64,000 bases of DNA from Guyanagaster necrorhizus (taxonomy: Eukaryota > Basidiomycota > Agaricomycetes > Agaricales > Physalacriaceae). The first letter of the stretch is position 1. The number at the start of each line of letters is the position of its first letter. The stretch is taken from assembly GCF_019112545.1 (NCBI RefSeq), contig NW_025064884.1:1686032-1750031 (forward strand). The letters are read 5' to 3'. A model generated the notes under the pieces. That model ran no database searches. It saw only the letters and a list, made by a program, of their open reading frames with translations, and was not told the origin of the DNA. Of this stretch, positions 22,052-35,664 are shown piece after piece. The translations under genes were made by a program, and so were the position numbers.

Positions 22052-25000
22052 GTGATTCCACTGGATTGGTTAAAGACATTCACAGTGTATCTATAACAGC
22101 TGCTAGTCAGACTGACAGTATCTCTGTAGTTACTCCTATGCATAATTTAAACATACATTTGAATATACCCTGATTATCTGCTCAACACACCAATGAATTA
22201 CAATCAAAAACTCAAGCATATAAAGGCCAAACAGGGACAGCAAGCTCCACCAGCTGGCTCAAACCATTCAAAACTGAGTGGACTTGGCAGGCCATCAAAG
22301 ATGCTAAAGATGAAGTGATGACAAAGGCAGTGCTCAGAAACTGGATCCATCAGACCTGAGCTGAGAAAGTAGTAGATGAGATAGTCAAAGAAATAAAAAA
22401 AGCCAAACAATGCCAAGCCTTAGAATAGCTCAATAAGCTCTAGGGACTCTAGAAATTCATTCAATGATCACAGACTCTCAGATGTGACCTTTTGACCAAG
22501 GCCCAGATTGAGATGCTCATATCTTGAAGCACTTATGCAGTCACCACTATAATTGATAGTGGCTGCACAGGAAGTTCTATTAATCATGCTTTTGTCAACA
22601 AGCACCACCTTTCAACTTAGGCTATGGTGGCCCCAATTCCAGTTTATAATGTGGATGGAACCAAGAATCAAGCCAGTTTGATTACCAAGTTTGTCAAGCT
22701 TAGACTCACAATTGGTGATCACTCTGAATGAATTGACTTAGCTGTGACTGACCTCAAGACCAAGAAAGTCTTTCTTGGCTATGATTGGCTGATTCATTAT
22801 AACCCACTAATCAACTGGAAGACTGGAAGGATCACATTTGCAAGATACTGATGTCAGAAAATTCTATTTAAATTATCTGATGAGGACCCTGAAGATTGGT
22901 GGGATGAAAAGATGGAAGATGGTGAAATGATCCTTGCCATAGACTTGCAAAAGGCAATTCACATCCAGGCCATTCATCATGCCAATGATTTAGCTGCAAA
23001 GGCCAATGCAGGGAAAGAGGAGAAGACATTTGAGGAAATGGTACCTGAATGGATTCAGAATTATCATGACCTCTTTAAAAAGAAGAGTTTCAATAAGCTA
23101 CCTGCTTCCAAACCATGGGATCATACTATCAAGCTGATTCCAAATGCAAATGCCAATCTGGATTGCAAAACTTATCTACTTAGCAACTACAAACAACAGA
23201 AGCTTGACAAGTTTCTGGATGAGAACTTGTCCAGTGGATGAATCTGGCCATTGAAGTCTCTGATGGCTTTCCCCTTTTTCTTCATTAAGAAGAAGGATGA
23301 GAAGCTTCAACTGGTACAAGATTACTGGAAGCTGAATGAAATGATGATTAAAAATTGTTATCTGCTTCTATTAATCTCTGAATTAATGGATAAGCTCTGT
23401 GGTGTATAATACTACACTAAGCTTGATATCCAATGAGGTTATAATAATATACAGATTAAGGAAGGCAATGAGTGGAAGGCTGCCTTCTATACTAACTGAG
23501 GACTATTCAAGCTAATGGTGATGTTCTTTGGATTAATGAACTCATCCACCACCTTTCAATGGATAATGAACAATATTTTCAAGGACCTTATTGCCACTGA
23601 AAAGGTTATGATCTACTTGGATGATATTTTCATCATGTCCAAAACACAAGAAGAGCACTGAAAACTAGTTCAACAGGTGCTGACTCTTCTGAGGAAGCAC
23701 AAACTATTTCTTAAGACAGAGAAGTGTGAGTTTAAGGTACTCAAGACTGAGTACCTCAGAGTTATCATCAGCAAAGGGAGCATCAGGATGAACTCCATCA
23801 AGGTAGCAGAGGTAACAGAATGGCCAGAGCCAATCAAAAAGAAGGAGTTACAATCCTTTCTTAGCTTTACAAACTTTTACTGACAATTTATCTGTGACTA
23901 CAGCAAGATTGTCTGACTGATGACTCAACTAACTAGCAATACTCTCTGGACCTGGAGTCCCTCCCAACAGGCAGCATTCAATGATCTAAAATGATGACTC
24001 ACCAAGGATATAGTCTTTATCATCCCAACACAGAGAGGAAGGTTTTAGGTCAAGGCTGACTCAAGTGAAGATGCTATCAGTGCCATCCTGTCTCAAGAAC
24101 AAGATGGTAAATGGCATCCTGTCACATTCCTCTCAAAAGCACTCACTATCACTGAACAAAATTACAAAATTTATGACAAGGAGTTACTTGCCATTATGCT
24201 TGCCCTGGAGGAGTGGTGACACTATCTGATCAGAGTGACAGAGGTTTTTGAGATCTGGATGAATCATTAGAATTGACAATACTTCTGACAGCTACAAAAG
24301 CTAAACCACTGGCAAGCCAGATGGGTCACTGAGCTTAGCCAGTACTAATATACACTCTATCACAAGATGGAGACAGTGAACAGGAAGGCCAACCTTCTTA
24401 GTTGGCACATAGATCACAATCAAGGAGGAAGCAACAACAAGAGAGTAACATTATTAAGACCCAAACACTTCTGGGCCATAATAATGCTGATAGAAGAGGA
24501 GATCCATGAGCACATCAAGAGTATGACTCAGGACATGCACAAGTGAGATCTAAGGATGGCCCCATCCTTTAACTATGAGTAGAGAATGGTGAAGAACAGA
24601 GGACTAATCTGCTACAATAGATGGATCTACATTTTCAGAGACCAGGCTCTACATGGTGAGATCATCTCCATCTGCTATAATCATGCAACTGCCAGTCATC
24701 CAGGCATTGCCAAAATGAAGGAACTGGTTCTACAAGAATACTGGTGGCCCAAGATGGGCAATGATATCATCTAATACATCAAGACATGTAAAACCTGCCA
24801 AAGGGGAAAGGCTTCAATCAAACCACATGCTGCACTCTTACACCCAATTGAGGTCCTATCATTACTATAGACCCATATTTTAGTAGATATGATCATAAGA
24901 CTACCAGACTATAATAGCTACAATGTCATTATAGTTATAGTTGATTGCTTTTTCAAGGCAATTATCCTAATCACCTGTTCAACAGAGTTGACTTCTGAAG

Positions 25001-25943
25001 GATGGGCAAAAATTCTATGCAATGAGGTCTATGCCAAATATGAGATGCCTCAAGTTGTCATCTCAGATCAAGGATCACAGTTTGTCTATAAGTTTCTGGA
25101 TGATCTGTACTGACTTCTGAATATAAAATAGAATACATCTATAGCATACCATCCACAAACTGATGAACAGATGGAATGAGTCAACCAAGAGATGGAAAAG
25201 TACTTGTGCCTCTTTATTAACTATCAACAAGATGATTGGGTGGAATGGTTGGCTCTCACTGCCTTTCAACACAATAACAGAACCCATTCCACCACTGGCA
25301 AAATCCTGTTCTTTATCAACTACAGGTGCCATCCAAAAGTGGCCCAATCTGAATGACATTATACCAGCACACCTGCATCAGCAGACTTTGCCAAGACAAT
25401 AGCAAAGATCTATGATGAAACAAAAACAGCTCTTCAAAAAGCCACAACAACTATGAAAAAAAATTACAATAAATATCATAGTGCTGCCCATGAATATTCA
25501 GTCAACAATAAAGTTTGGCTGAATACCATGAATCTCCACCTTCCACATCCAAAGTGCAAACTTGCCAATAAATGAACTGGACCATTCCTGATCACAGCTA
25601 AAGTTGGCATCTCAGCCTATAAACTCTGGTTGCTGACAACATGGAAAATACACAATGTCTTTAATGAGACATTATTGACTCCATACATGGTGCTAGCATT
25701 TCTGAATCAGGAATGGCCACTACTGCCCCCACCAGACCTGGTCAATAATGAAGAACACTATGAAGTTGACTAAGTCTTATACTATAAACTATGAAAAATC
25801 AAAGTCAAAGGAGGCAGAATGATGACTACAGTTGATTATCTCATAAGCTGGAAGAGATATGAATCCAAATCTAATCAGTAGGTCAACAAATAGCACATGA
25901 ATGCAGACAATGCTATATGAGACTATGAGTTATCTCTAAATTA
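22052..25943 (+). pseudogene. A pol relic
   Basis: Decayed protease (a DSGC-type site at about 22,556), RT (YLDD at about 23,618), RNase H, integrase with zinc region and GPF, and a C-terminal chromodomain ending ELSLN before TAA. The order and the ending match element C. Numerous TGA/TAG stops. Confidence 0.9.
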
Positions 25944-25977
25944 AGCCATCAGGATGATGGTCTTAAGGAGGGGGTAA

Positions 25978-26436
25978 TGTTATGATTTTTCTATCTTTTT
26001 CTTGATTTAACCCCTATTTGTACTTAGTCAGAGCACTAGGACAGGTGCTTAAGACCATGAGACAGGCTTGGTCATCACAATCAGCTGAGTTTATCTTTGT
26101 CTTTTGATGCAACAATGGTGTTCAATGATGCATAATTATTTTTTTGCATACAGTAGTGATATCCTAGGATAATGGGCATAATGGACCCAGCAACATATAA
26201 TAGGCAGTAGTATTATTAGCAGATCCTGTATAGTATTTAAGACTGCTCACTCTCACTGGTAATCTCCAGCTTCAAGCTAAAGTTTATTATCACACCAACT
26301 TCCTCTTGAGCTAATCCTAAGACCTTGACATATCATGACTAGAAATCACAATCAGTGAACTCTAATGTTCCACTCAAAGTGCAAAGTGACATCAGTTTAT
26401 CACATGTTCATAGTCATATGCAACTTGAGTCTAACA
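25978..26436 (+). repeat. A 3' LTR
   Basis: 459 bp, as long as the 5' copy, preceded by the polypurine tract AAGGAGGGGGTAA (25965-25977) and followed by GTGGA. The two A LTRs differ at many scattered sites, so A is old. Confidence 0.92.
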
Positions 26437-26441
26437 GTGGA

Positions 26442-26576
26442 CAATGAACTGAGTCCACCTTTTGTGGTTATGTAAGCTGGTTCTATGGTTCTAGGTGCTT
26501 GATTAGACATTCTGACTAAGTGAGAATAGAGGTTAATGAAGTGAAAGTAAGAATTAAATAGAGGAAAATTATAACA
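26442..26576 (-). repeat. D 3' LTR, second part
   Basis: Continues the D LTR interrupted at 16,383. It ends ATAACA at 26576, next to D's own polypurine side. Confidence 0.9.
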
Positions 26577-27615
26577 TTACTCTCTCTTCTCTCTTTTTAA
26601 GACCATCATCTCAATGGCTATTCTAGGGAGAGTTTATAGTCATAAATAGTATTGTCAGCATTCATGTACTCACTGATTAGATTCAGAGCCATAACTCTTT
26701 CAGCTAACTAGATAATATATGACTGTTTGAGTGCTCTCATCATGCATATGGACTTTTCAGAGCCAGTAATTGAGTATTTGATTGATCTCATAATGTTCTT
26801 CATCTTCCACTAAAACTATAAGAGGCAGCAGTGGTCATTTTTGATTCAGAAAGGCATGAGTGACATATGATATAAGAAGGAATTTATTAAAGACATTATG
26901 AATATGCTAAGTAGCTGGTAAATGAAGATGATATGCTGAAGAGCCAACTTTGGCTAGGATGAGAAACAGCCCAGTGCATTTGTCAGTGAGTTTATATTTG
27001 AAGCATGAGAGATGAAGGTTAGAAGTGTCAAGTTATACCTTGTCATTAATAGCATAGCTGTAGGCAGAGCATTGGTGCTTGTCATATTAGGCCTTCATAG
27101 AATCAGTGGCTTCCTGAAGGACAGTGTGTGTCTCAGTATGGATCTTGTTCATCAGTGTGATAAAGTTGAAAGAGGCAGGTGTGGAAGTGTGATGATGGGT
27201 AGTCTAGACAATGCTACAATATCAGCCATAGTTCATGAAGAACAGAGTCTTCTCTATTGCAGAGTGAATGTGGTTGTTATGTTGAAATGCAATAAGAGCA
27301 AGCTATTCCATCCAGTCATCCTGATGATAGCTGATAAACATACAGAGATACTTTTCAAGTTTTTGGTTGACCTGCTCTGTTTGTCTGTCTATCTGTGGAT
27401 GATATACCATTGAGGCATTATGCTGAATGTTTAATAGACAATAGAGGTCATGCAAAAAATTGGACATAAATTAGAGCCCATGATCAGAAATAATAGTTTG
27501 TGGTATTCTGTACTTAGCATATACCTTGTCATATAGGATTTTGGCCCATCCCTCAGAGGTGAGTTTTGTTGAGCATGCAATCAGAGTGATGGCCTTCAAG
27601 AAGCAATTGACTATG
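26577..27615 (-). pseudogene. D pol relic, chromodomain and integrase C-terminus
   Basis: Reading right to left, this is the end of D's integrase and its chromodomain, aligned with 40034-41065 of element C. It is cut at 27,611-27,615 (CTATG) by element B, and the coding sequence resumes at 35,665. Confidence 0.8.
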
Positions 27616-28073
27616 TGTTACAATTTCTCCTATTTTCTTTTTCCTAATCCCTATTTTATGCTTAGTCAAGGCATCAAAAGAACAAGTGCTTAGGACCATG
27701 GGAGAGCTTAGTCATCACAACAAGCTGACCTCACCATGGTTCTTTGATGCAACCGATGCTTGAACAACAGAGACACAATCAACCTTTTATATACAGTAAT
27801 GATGCTCAAGGACAATGGGCATCTGGACAGAAAGACATACAATAGATATACAGTATTAATAGCAATTCATGTACAGTATTTAAGGGAGCTCACACTTGCT
27901 GGAAATCCTCAGCCTTGAGCTAAAGTTTATAACTACCATTCTATCTTGAGTTTATATTTGACCTTGTGACACATTGATATAAGTACATGCAAGTGAACTC
28001 AGCTGATCTCTCAAAGTGCAAAGAGACACCTGTTTATCATATGTATCAGTTCATGTGATGCTTGGGCCTAACA
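27616..28073 (+). repeat. B 5' LTR
   Basis: Starts TGTTAC, ends CTAACA. It contains AGCCTTGAGCTAA, which pairs with TTAGCTCGAGGCT at 28075-28087 except for one wobble-type CpG change. Relative to C, one base pair of the helix is swapped on both sides. Confidence 0.92.
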
Positions 28074-28129
28074 ATTAGCTCGAGGCTTTCTCTTTCCCTT
28101 TCTTAAGCCCAATTGTGCTGAGAAACTGA

Positions 28130-29390
28130 ATGTCTCCATCTAGTAACAACAACCTGAATTTCGACCATGAGTTCTTTGAACTCCTCTCTTCCATCATTGG
28201 AACACTGATTGGCTTATTGGTGATCATCCAGCTGTGCTGGGGATGCCATTTAATTACTGCTTAGACTCTCAGATATTACTATGAATTTCAATGTATCCAA
28301 CATATACTATGAAATGTAACCTCTGATCTTCCCCTCTATGACATCCCTGAATCCTGAAGAACAATCTACCAGCCCCTAGAAGCTGGGCCTAGTGGCTTGC
28401 ATCAGGAGAATGGTCAAGAAGAAGTGAGAAGTCAGTGTTCTCTCCAATCCAGAGACTGAGACAATAGCATCCCAAGAAGACATGAAATTGTTGTATCAGG
28501 ACCCTCCCTCTGACCATGAAGATGAAGATCTCCCAGAGGATTTCTTCTGACAGTCCCCCTCCTCTTCTACTGTCTCTTATACCCATGGGATTGCTGATCA
28601 TGCCTGGAACTCTCTCGATGCCTCTTGGATGGCTTGGGGATCCTGTATCTCAACTCCTTGCAGCCAGCCTCACAGCCCCCATCCCCCTGCAAGAACCAGC
28701 CCAGGGATGGGGGGGATCCCTCAGAGTGATGAAGACCAGTGATGACAAGTCTGAGAAGAAACTGTCTATCAGTACTTCCCAATCTGAGACTTTACCATCC
28801 CCTTTAATTACAATGATGCTGTATGACAGGAGGAGCATAGGCAGTGAAATGATCTGCAGCCAGTATGTAGCGAACATGAGGACCACTGTGCAGAAGAGGA
28901 GTTGCAGAGGAGGATGGCCACAGAGTATGACAAGCAGAATTGAGACCACCAGCAAAGGACAGAGAGAGCCCAGCTGGAGCAGGCCAATGTTTCTAATTGG
29001 TACAGGCTCTGATCAGAAGTCGCTAGTATCCTCATGTTAGTATGAGCCAACCCTTTTTCTCCTATCTTCAGAGAACCTAGCACAACAAGGAGCAGAATCC
29101 CTGAGTACTGGGCAGATGGTACCTGAACCAGGCAAGGACAATGCCCCCCAACTCCATAGTATCCCCCTTCTCAATGAACCCCCAGCACTGACTTGGCACT
29201 TGAAAGTGATGAGTCTGTCCTCAGACACTACAGACTTTGGGTTTCTGGCAATACCCACATCCCTGCTTGCACACTCTGAGGTTTTCTTGGAAGTAGAGTC
29301 ATTGGCCAGCTTGTCGACAATGACTACTGACAGAATATCTACCTCTATCGTGAGTGAGTGGAGGCGGCATGAGCAACTGGCAGAAATTGG
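28130..29390 (+). pseudogene. B ORF0 relic (overlaps gag)
   Basis: MSPSSNNNLNFDHEFF, then SIIGTLIGLLVII, an acidic box HEDEDLPEDFF, IADHAWNSLDA (about 28,590), ATEYD, ANVSNWYRL and GFLGSRVIGQLVD, all in the ORF0 frame rather than the gag frame. In-frame stops are mainly TGA. Confidence 0.8.
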
Positions 29391-31274
29391 TATGACTCTG
29401 ATATCGGCAGCCAGCCCCCTGCCACCTACAATGATACACCAGGTCCTACAACCACTGAGCCAAGCACTCAGCCAAGGCAGCAGGATGACAATTCAACCAG
29501 AGGCTGAGAGTTTTTACAATCTGCCCACTGCTTCTCTTCTCGAGAAGGAAGAGGATGATGAGGAAGCAGGAGAGGAGAAAACTGAGAGTAGCAATCTGCC
29601 TCACCCTGGAGGAGTACTTAAGTATAGACTAGTCGAATCAACTGATAAAGAAGAGTTGGAACAAGAGATACAGAAGGTCAGGATATAGGAATACCAGGAG
29701 TATTATCTGTGGGGGGTGAATTTCTTATAGCATAATGCTATTTGGGTAGCATTGCAGTTAGAACAATTATATTTGCATTCAAACACTGACAAGTGAACAG
29801 AAATCCTGAGGCATGCAGCAATAGACTATGCTGCAACTCAGTACAATTAAAGACATCCTGAAAACCAAGTCCAGTGACCACTGGCATACCAGATGCCAAT
29901 AATAGCACAACTGATACTGAGAACACCATCAGTAATGCCCAGATGTGCCATATACATGGCACCCTCTCTTCAAAGTATCACCTTGCAGACTTCTCCTTCA
30001 CTCCAATCAATGGCAATCTGGCTATCCCAATCCCAACCAATGCTGAGCAACTGGCCAATCAGATATTGAAACCTCTGGACAGGCAAAGAGAGCCAACTTT
30101 TTGGAGTACAACCTCCACCAGATGAGGCCACTGGAAGTAACACTGATAAAGAACCAGTTCATGATGACCTAGAGGCAGTCTGACTAGATTTCACCATTTG
30201 AGACAGGGTTATAGTATGAGCAGATAAACCACCCTAAGGGAGTCCTGTAGCAGACAATAACTCCCTACACTCCTTTTCTGGACTGCTCCATGAGTGGCAA
30301 TGCCCCCCCTTTTCAGAATGGCCCAATCCGATAAGAGCTCTACCCTATGATGTAGCAGTCCTTCAATGCCACTCAGATCTTTTACAGAAGCCCCACCCTT
30401 TTAAGGGAGCCTCTAATAACATAGACCATTTCCTCATTGACTGTGAACAATATTTCAAAGTCTACATCAGATACCTGAAAACTGATATGAACAAAGTTGT
30501 CTTTACTGCCTCCTACCTCAAAGAAAAAGTGAAGACATAGTGGACCTTACTCTCTCTGAATTTTCAATCAAGCACCCAACAGCATTATTGGTATCCTTCC
30601 TGGCCAGTGTTTAAACAGATGCTAAATGACAAATTCATTGATCCAGCAGTACAAGAGGTGCACAAACAAAAGATAAAAGAGTACAAAATAGGAGATAAAG
30701 CAGCAACAGACTACTTTGATGAGTTGGAATGACTCGCCAAGTTGGCAGGCATCTGTGATGACATGGCCAATGATGGCCAGATGGTCAAGGCCCTCAAAAG
30801 AGGCATCCCCTTCTCCTACATCATGATGATCTCCACAATCGGCATCAAAAGCTTGATACCAGTAGGATATGATGAGTGGAAAGAGAGAATCATTGAGATG
30901 TATAAGGAGCAGCAAAGGCAGAAAGCAGAATTGTTGATCTTATAAGATTACAAGAAATTGACCCTGCCAACCCCAAATAAAGGCTCAGGGACAACTGCTG
31001 AGAAACCACAGAGAACCTTAACAGCCTCAACCTCCTACAAGATGGAAACCAGAACTACATATATAGAGGCTGGAAAGCCAATGAACATAGACTGGATAAA
31101 GAAAGAAGGAAAATGCTTTAACTGCAGACAGAAAAGGCACATGGCAAAAGACTGCCCAAAGAAGAAATGGACCCATGAAGATATTTGAGCTCAGATCGCC
31201 AAACTGCAGAAAGAGAAAGAAGAGCTTGGCAAAGAAACAAAGGTGGAGGAAGTAAAAGACAGGGCTGACCAGTG
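28338..31274 (+). pseudogene. B gag relic
   Basis: Starts MTSLNPEE 208 nt after the ORF0 start, the same spacing as in A and D. Long open pieces at 28516-29040 and 29116-29688 belong to this frame. The capsid region and a CCHC knuckle CFNCRQKRHMAKDC (about 31,116) follow. It ends at a TGA at about 31,273. Confidence 0.85.
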
Positions 31275-34200
31275 AGCGATTCCACTGGATCGGCCAAGAA
31301 CTCTTATGGTGTGCCAATTGTAACTACTGAACAGACTAATAGTGTCTCTGTAGTTACCGATATGACTGTTCCTACTATGCATTTGAATATACCCATGAGT
31401 TACCCCCTGCACACCAAAGAATCACAAGAAAAAACTCAAATGCCCTCAGGCCAAACAAAGGCAGAGAGCTCTAATACTTGGCTCAAACCATTTGATACCA
31501 AATGGACCTAGAGGGTGATCAGAGATGCCAGAGATAAAATGGCCAGAAAAGCCATACTAAAAGGATGGGTCTATCGCACCCAGACCAAAGAAGTCACCAA
31601 TGAAATGGAAGAAGAGATAAGAAAGAAGGAAAGGGGTCAAGCCTTAGAATGGCTCGATGAGTTGCAAGGACCAAAAAAGTTCATCCACTAAACTAAGACC
31701 ATTGAATGAGACCTAGTCACTAAAGCTCAAATCAAAATGCTCATGTCCTGTTCTGCACACACAGTAACTGCTCTCATTGACAGCAGATGCACAGGAAGCT
31801 CCATTAACTGAGCCTTCATCAACAAACACCAGCTTCCAACCTGAGCCACAGCAGCCCCAATATCAGTCTACAATGCTGATGGAATAAAGAACCAGGCTGG
31901 TTCAATCACTGAGTTTATTGAGCTTAGGCTCACTATCAGCAATCACTCAGAAAGAATCGATCTGGCTGTCATGGATCTTGAAACAAAGGAGATCTTCCTT
32001 AGTCATAATTGGCTCATATGCCATAACCTGTTGATCAATTGAAAAACTGGATGAATCACATTTGCCAGATGCCAATGCCAGAAGATTCCATTTGAGCTTC
32101 CCAATGAAGACTCTGAAGACCAATGGAATAAAGAAATAGAGGACAGAGAAACCATCCTTGCCATGGATGTGCAACAGGCATTGCATATCCATGCGATGCA
32201 TCATGCCAACAACCTAGCAGCCAAAGCAAATGAGAAGAAGGAGGAAAAAATATTTGAAGAAATAGTGCTGGACTGGGCACAGGACTACTGGAATCTGTTC
32301 ACAAAAGAAAGCTTTGATGAGTTGCCAAAGCCAAAATCTTAGGACCATGCGATTGAACTCATTCTGAATGCAAACACCAATCTAGATTGCAAAACCTATC
32401 TGCTTAGTAATAACAAACAACAGGAACTCAACAAATTCCTTGACAAGAACCTGTCTAGTGGGAGGATAAGATCTTTCAAATCCCCTATAGCATCACCATT
32501 CTTCTTTGTTAAAAAGAAGGATGGAAAACTCCAACCCATCCAGAACTATCGGAAACTCAATAAAATGACCATAAAAAATCGATATCCTCTTCTCCTAATC
32601 TCGGAGTTGATAGACAAACTCTGAGAAGCCAAATATTACACCAAACTGGACATCCGAGAGGAATATAACAATGTTTATATCAAAAAAAGGGATGAGTGGA
32701 AAGTGGCATTTCAGACCAACTGGGAATTATTCGAACCAATAGTGATGTTCTTCAGGCTCACCAACTCCCCAGCGACTTTCCAGTGGATGATGAACAATAT
32801 ATTCAAGGACTTCATCGCCACTGGAAAGATCACTATTTATCTCAATGACATCCTAATTATGTTCAAGATGAGAGAGAAGCACCAGAACCTGGTATGAAGG
32901 GTGCTGAGCCTTATGAGGAAACACAAGCTGTTTCTTAAAGCTGAGAAATATGAATTTGAAGTACTCGAAACAGAGTACTTAGGAGTCATCATCTCTGAAG
33001 GAAGTATCTGGATGGATCCAGTCAAAGTAGTCAGGGTAACAGAGTGGCCCAAACTGACAAAAAAGAAGGAGCTTCAGTTCTTCCTTAGGTTCACAAATTT
33101 CTATCAATGCTTTATTTGGGACTACAGCAAGGTGGTCTGCCCCATGACACAATTAACTGGAAATGCTCTCTGGACTTGGGGCCTTTTGCAGTGGACCATC
33201 TTCAATGATCTTAAAAGGTGACTAGCAGAAGATGTAATACTTGCTATCCCAACCCAAGAAGAGAAGTTCTGAGTCAAGGCAGACTCAAGCAAAGATGCCA
33301 TTGAGGTGGTTCTCTCCCAAAAACAAAACAACAAGTGGTGATCAGTCATGTTCCTATCAAAAGCACTCACCATTATGGAATGAAATTATAAAATATATGA
33401 CAAAGAACTACTGGCCATCATACTTGCTCTAGAAGAATGGTGACACTACTTGATCAGGGCAGCTGAGATCTTTGAAATCTGGACTGACCATCAAAATCTT
33501 TGGTACTTTTGCCAGCCACAGAAACTCAATTGCCAGCAGGCATGATGGGTCACAGAGTTAAGCCAGTATCAGTATATACTCCACTACAAACCAGGATCCA
33601 CCAACAAAAAGGCTGATCTACTTAGTCACCAAGCAGACCATGACCAAGGAATGGCTGACAATGAGAGAGTAACACTGCTATAACCTGAACACTTCAGGGC
33701 AATGATGATGCCAATAGAGGAGGAGATTCATAAATGCATAAAGAGTGCAACCCATGACAACAATAAATGGGATCAATGAATCACCCCATCCCTTAATCAT
33801 GAACAAGAGATGATGAAGAAGAAAGGGATGATTCACTATGATAGATGGATATACATCCCATAGAATCAGAAACTCCAGAGAGAGATCATCACCATCTGCC
33901 ATGACCATGCCACCACCAGACACTCTGGCATTGCCAAAACCAAGGAATTGGTGCTGCAGGAATACTGGTGGCCCAAACTGAGCAATAATATTGTTATGTA
34001 TGTAAAAGCATGTGAAGTTTGCCAATGAGGAAAATCATCAACACAAGCCCGACCTGCCTCCCTACATTCCAATGAGGTCCTGTTCTCACCATGGACCCAC
34101 ATCTCAGTCAACATGATCACCAGACTACCTGACTACTAGAGATATGATGCAATTCTTATAATCATTGATTGCTTCTCAAAAGCAATCATCCTGATCATCT

Positions 34201-35169
34201 GTTCCACCAAGCTAACCTCAGAAGGATGGGCAAAGATCCTATGAGACGAAGTATACATGAAGTACAACATGCTCCAGGTCATCATCTTGGACAGAGAACC
34301 ACAGTTTGTCTCCAAATTCCTGGACAACTTGTATCACCTTCTGAATATCAGGCAAAACACATCCACTGCATACCATCTACAGACTGATGGGCAAATGGAA
34401 TGCATCAATCAGGAAGTTGAGAAATATTTACGACTCTTTATTAACTATCACCAAGACAACTGGGTAGAATGGTTAGCTCTTGCTGCCTTTCAACACAATA
34501 ACCATATACATTCAGCAATGGGAAAAACACCATTCTACATCAATCATGGCTGACACTCAAACATAGCCCAGACAAACTGACAGTGCACCATGATGCCAGC
34601 TTCCTCAGACTTCACCAGAGTAATGAGCAAAATTCATGCTAAAACAAAATCAGCATTAGAAAAGGCAGCAAAATTCATGAAAAAGCAGTATGATAAACAT
34701 CATCAACCTACTCACAAATACTCCATCAACAACAAAGTTTGGCTTGATACCACAAATCTCCACTTACCAAGACCAAAATGAAAGCTGGCTGACAAGTGTA
34801 CAGGCCTCTTCTCCATCACTGAGAAAATTGGCACCACAGCATATAAATTACACTTCTCAACCACTTGGAAGATACACAATGTGTTTAACAAATCCCTGTT
34901 AACACTGTATATTGCACCTATCTTCTCCAACCAGAAAAAACCCTCATCACTGCCACTGGACCTGATCAACAATGAAGAGCACTATGAAATCAATCAGGTA
35001 CTAAATCATAAGCTATGAAAAGTCAAGGCAAGAGAGAGAGGAACAATGACAACAGTGGATTATCTCATCAGCTGGAAGAGCTATAGATCAGAATCAAACC
35101 AATAGGTTAATGAGAAGTGGATGAATGCCAATGATGCAATACATGAATACAAACTATTCCTAAATTAAG
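31275..35169 (+). pseudogene. B pol relic
   Basis: Decayed protease (DSRC, with the Gly of DSG changed, at about 31,782), RT, RNase H with the WTDHQNL segment, integrase and chromodomain. It ends with CTAAATTAA. Many frame-preserving stops and few indels, so decay was mostly by point mutation. Confidence 0.9.
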
Positions 35170-35201
35170 CCATCAGGATGATGGTCTTAAGAAGGGGGTA
35201 A

Positions 35202-35659
35202 TATTATGATTTCTCCCATTTTCTTTTTCCTAACCCCTATTTTATGCTTAGTCAAGGTGTCAAAAAAACAAGTGCTTAGGACTGTAGGAGAGCTTAGTCA
35301 TCACAACAAGCTGACCTCACCATGGTTCTTTGATGCAACTGATGCTTAAACAACAGAGACACAATCAACCTTTTATGTACAGTAATGATGCTCAAGGACA
35401 ATGGGCATCTGGACAGAAAGATATACAATAGGTATACAGTATTAATAGCAATCCATGTACAGTATTTAAGAGAGCTCGCACTTGCTGGAAATCCCCAGCC
35501 TTGAGCTAAAGTTTATAACTACCATTCTATCTTGAGTCTATATTTGACCTTGTGACATATCAACACAGGTATATACCAGTAAACTCAGCTGATCCCTTGA
35601 AGTGTGAAGGGACACCTGTTTATCACATGTATCAGTTCATGTGATGCTTGGGCCTAACA
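35202..35659 (+). repeat. B 3' LTR
   Basis: 458 bp. The initial TG is mutated to TA. It is preceded by the polypurine tract GAAGGGGGTAA and followed by CTATG. Confidence 0.92.
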
Positions 35660-35664
35660 CTATG

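Larger units (their letters stand above)
16384..26436 (+). mobile_element. Gypsy chromovirus A, decayed, inserted in D's LTR
   Basis: A plus-strand element bounded by 459-bp LTRs (16384-16842 and 25978-26436) and the 5-bp duplication GTGGA (16379-16383, 26437-26441). The order is LTR, self-priming site, ORF0, gag, pol with chromodomain, polypurine tract, LTR. A 1.86-kb repeat K sits inside gag. CpG is almost absent and most stops are TGA at positions where the intact relative C has Arg. Confidence 0.92.
27616..35659 (+). mobile_element. Gypsy chromovirus B, decayed, inserted in D's integrase
   Basis: A plus-strand element with 458-bp LTRs (27616-28073, 35202-35659) and duplication CTATG (27611-27615, 35660-35664). 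It has the same gene order as C and contains no K. More CpG remains than in A or D and its ORF pieces are longer, so B looks younger than A and older than C. Confidence 0.92.
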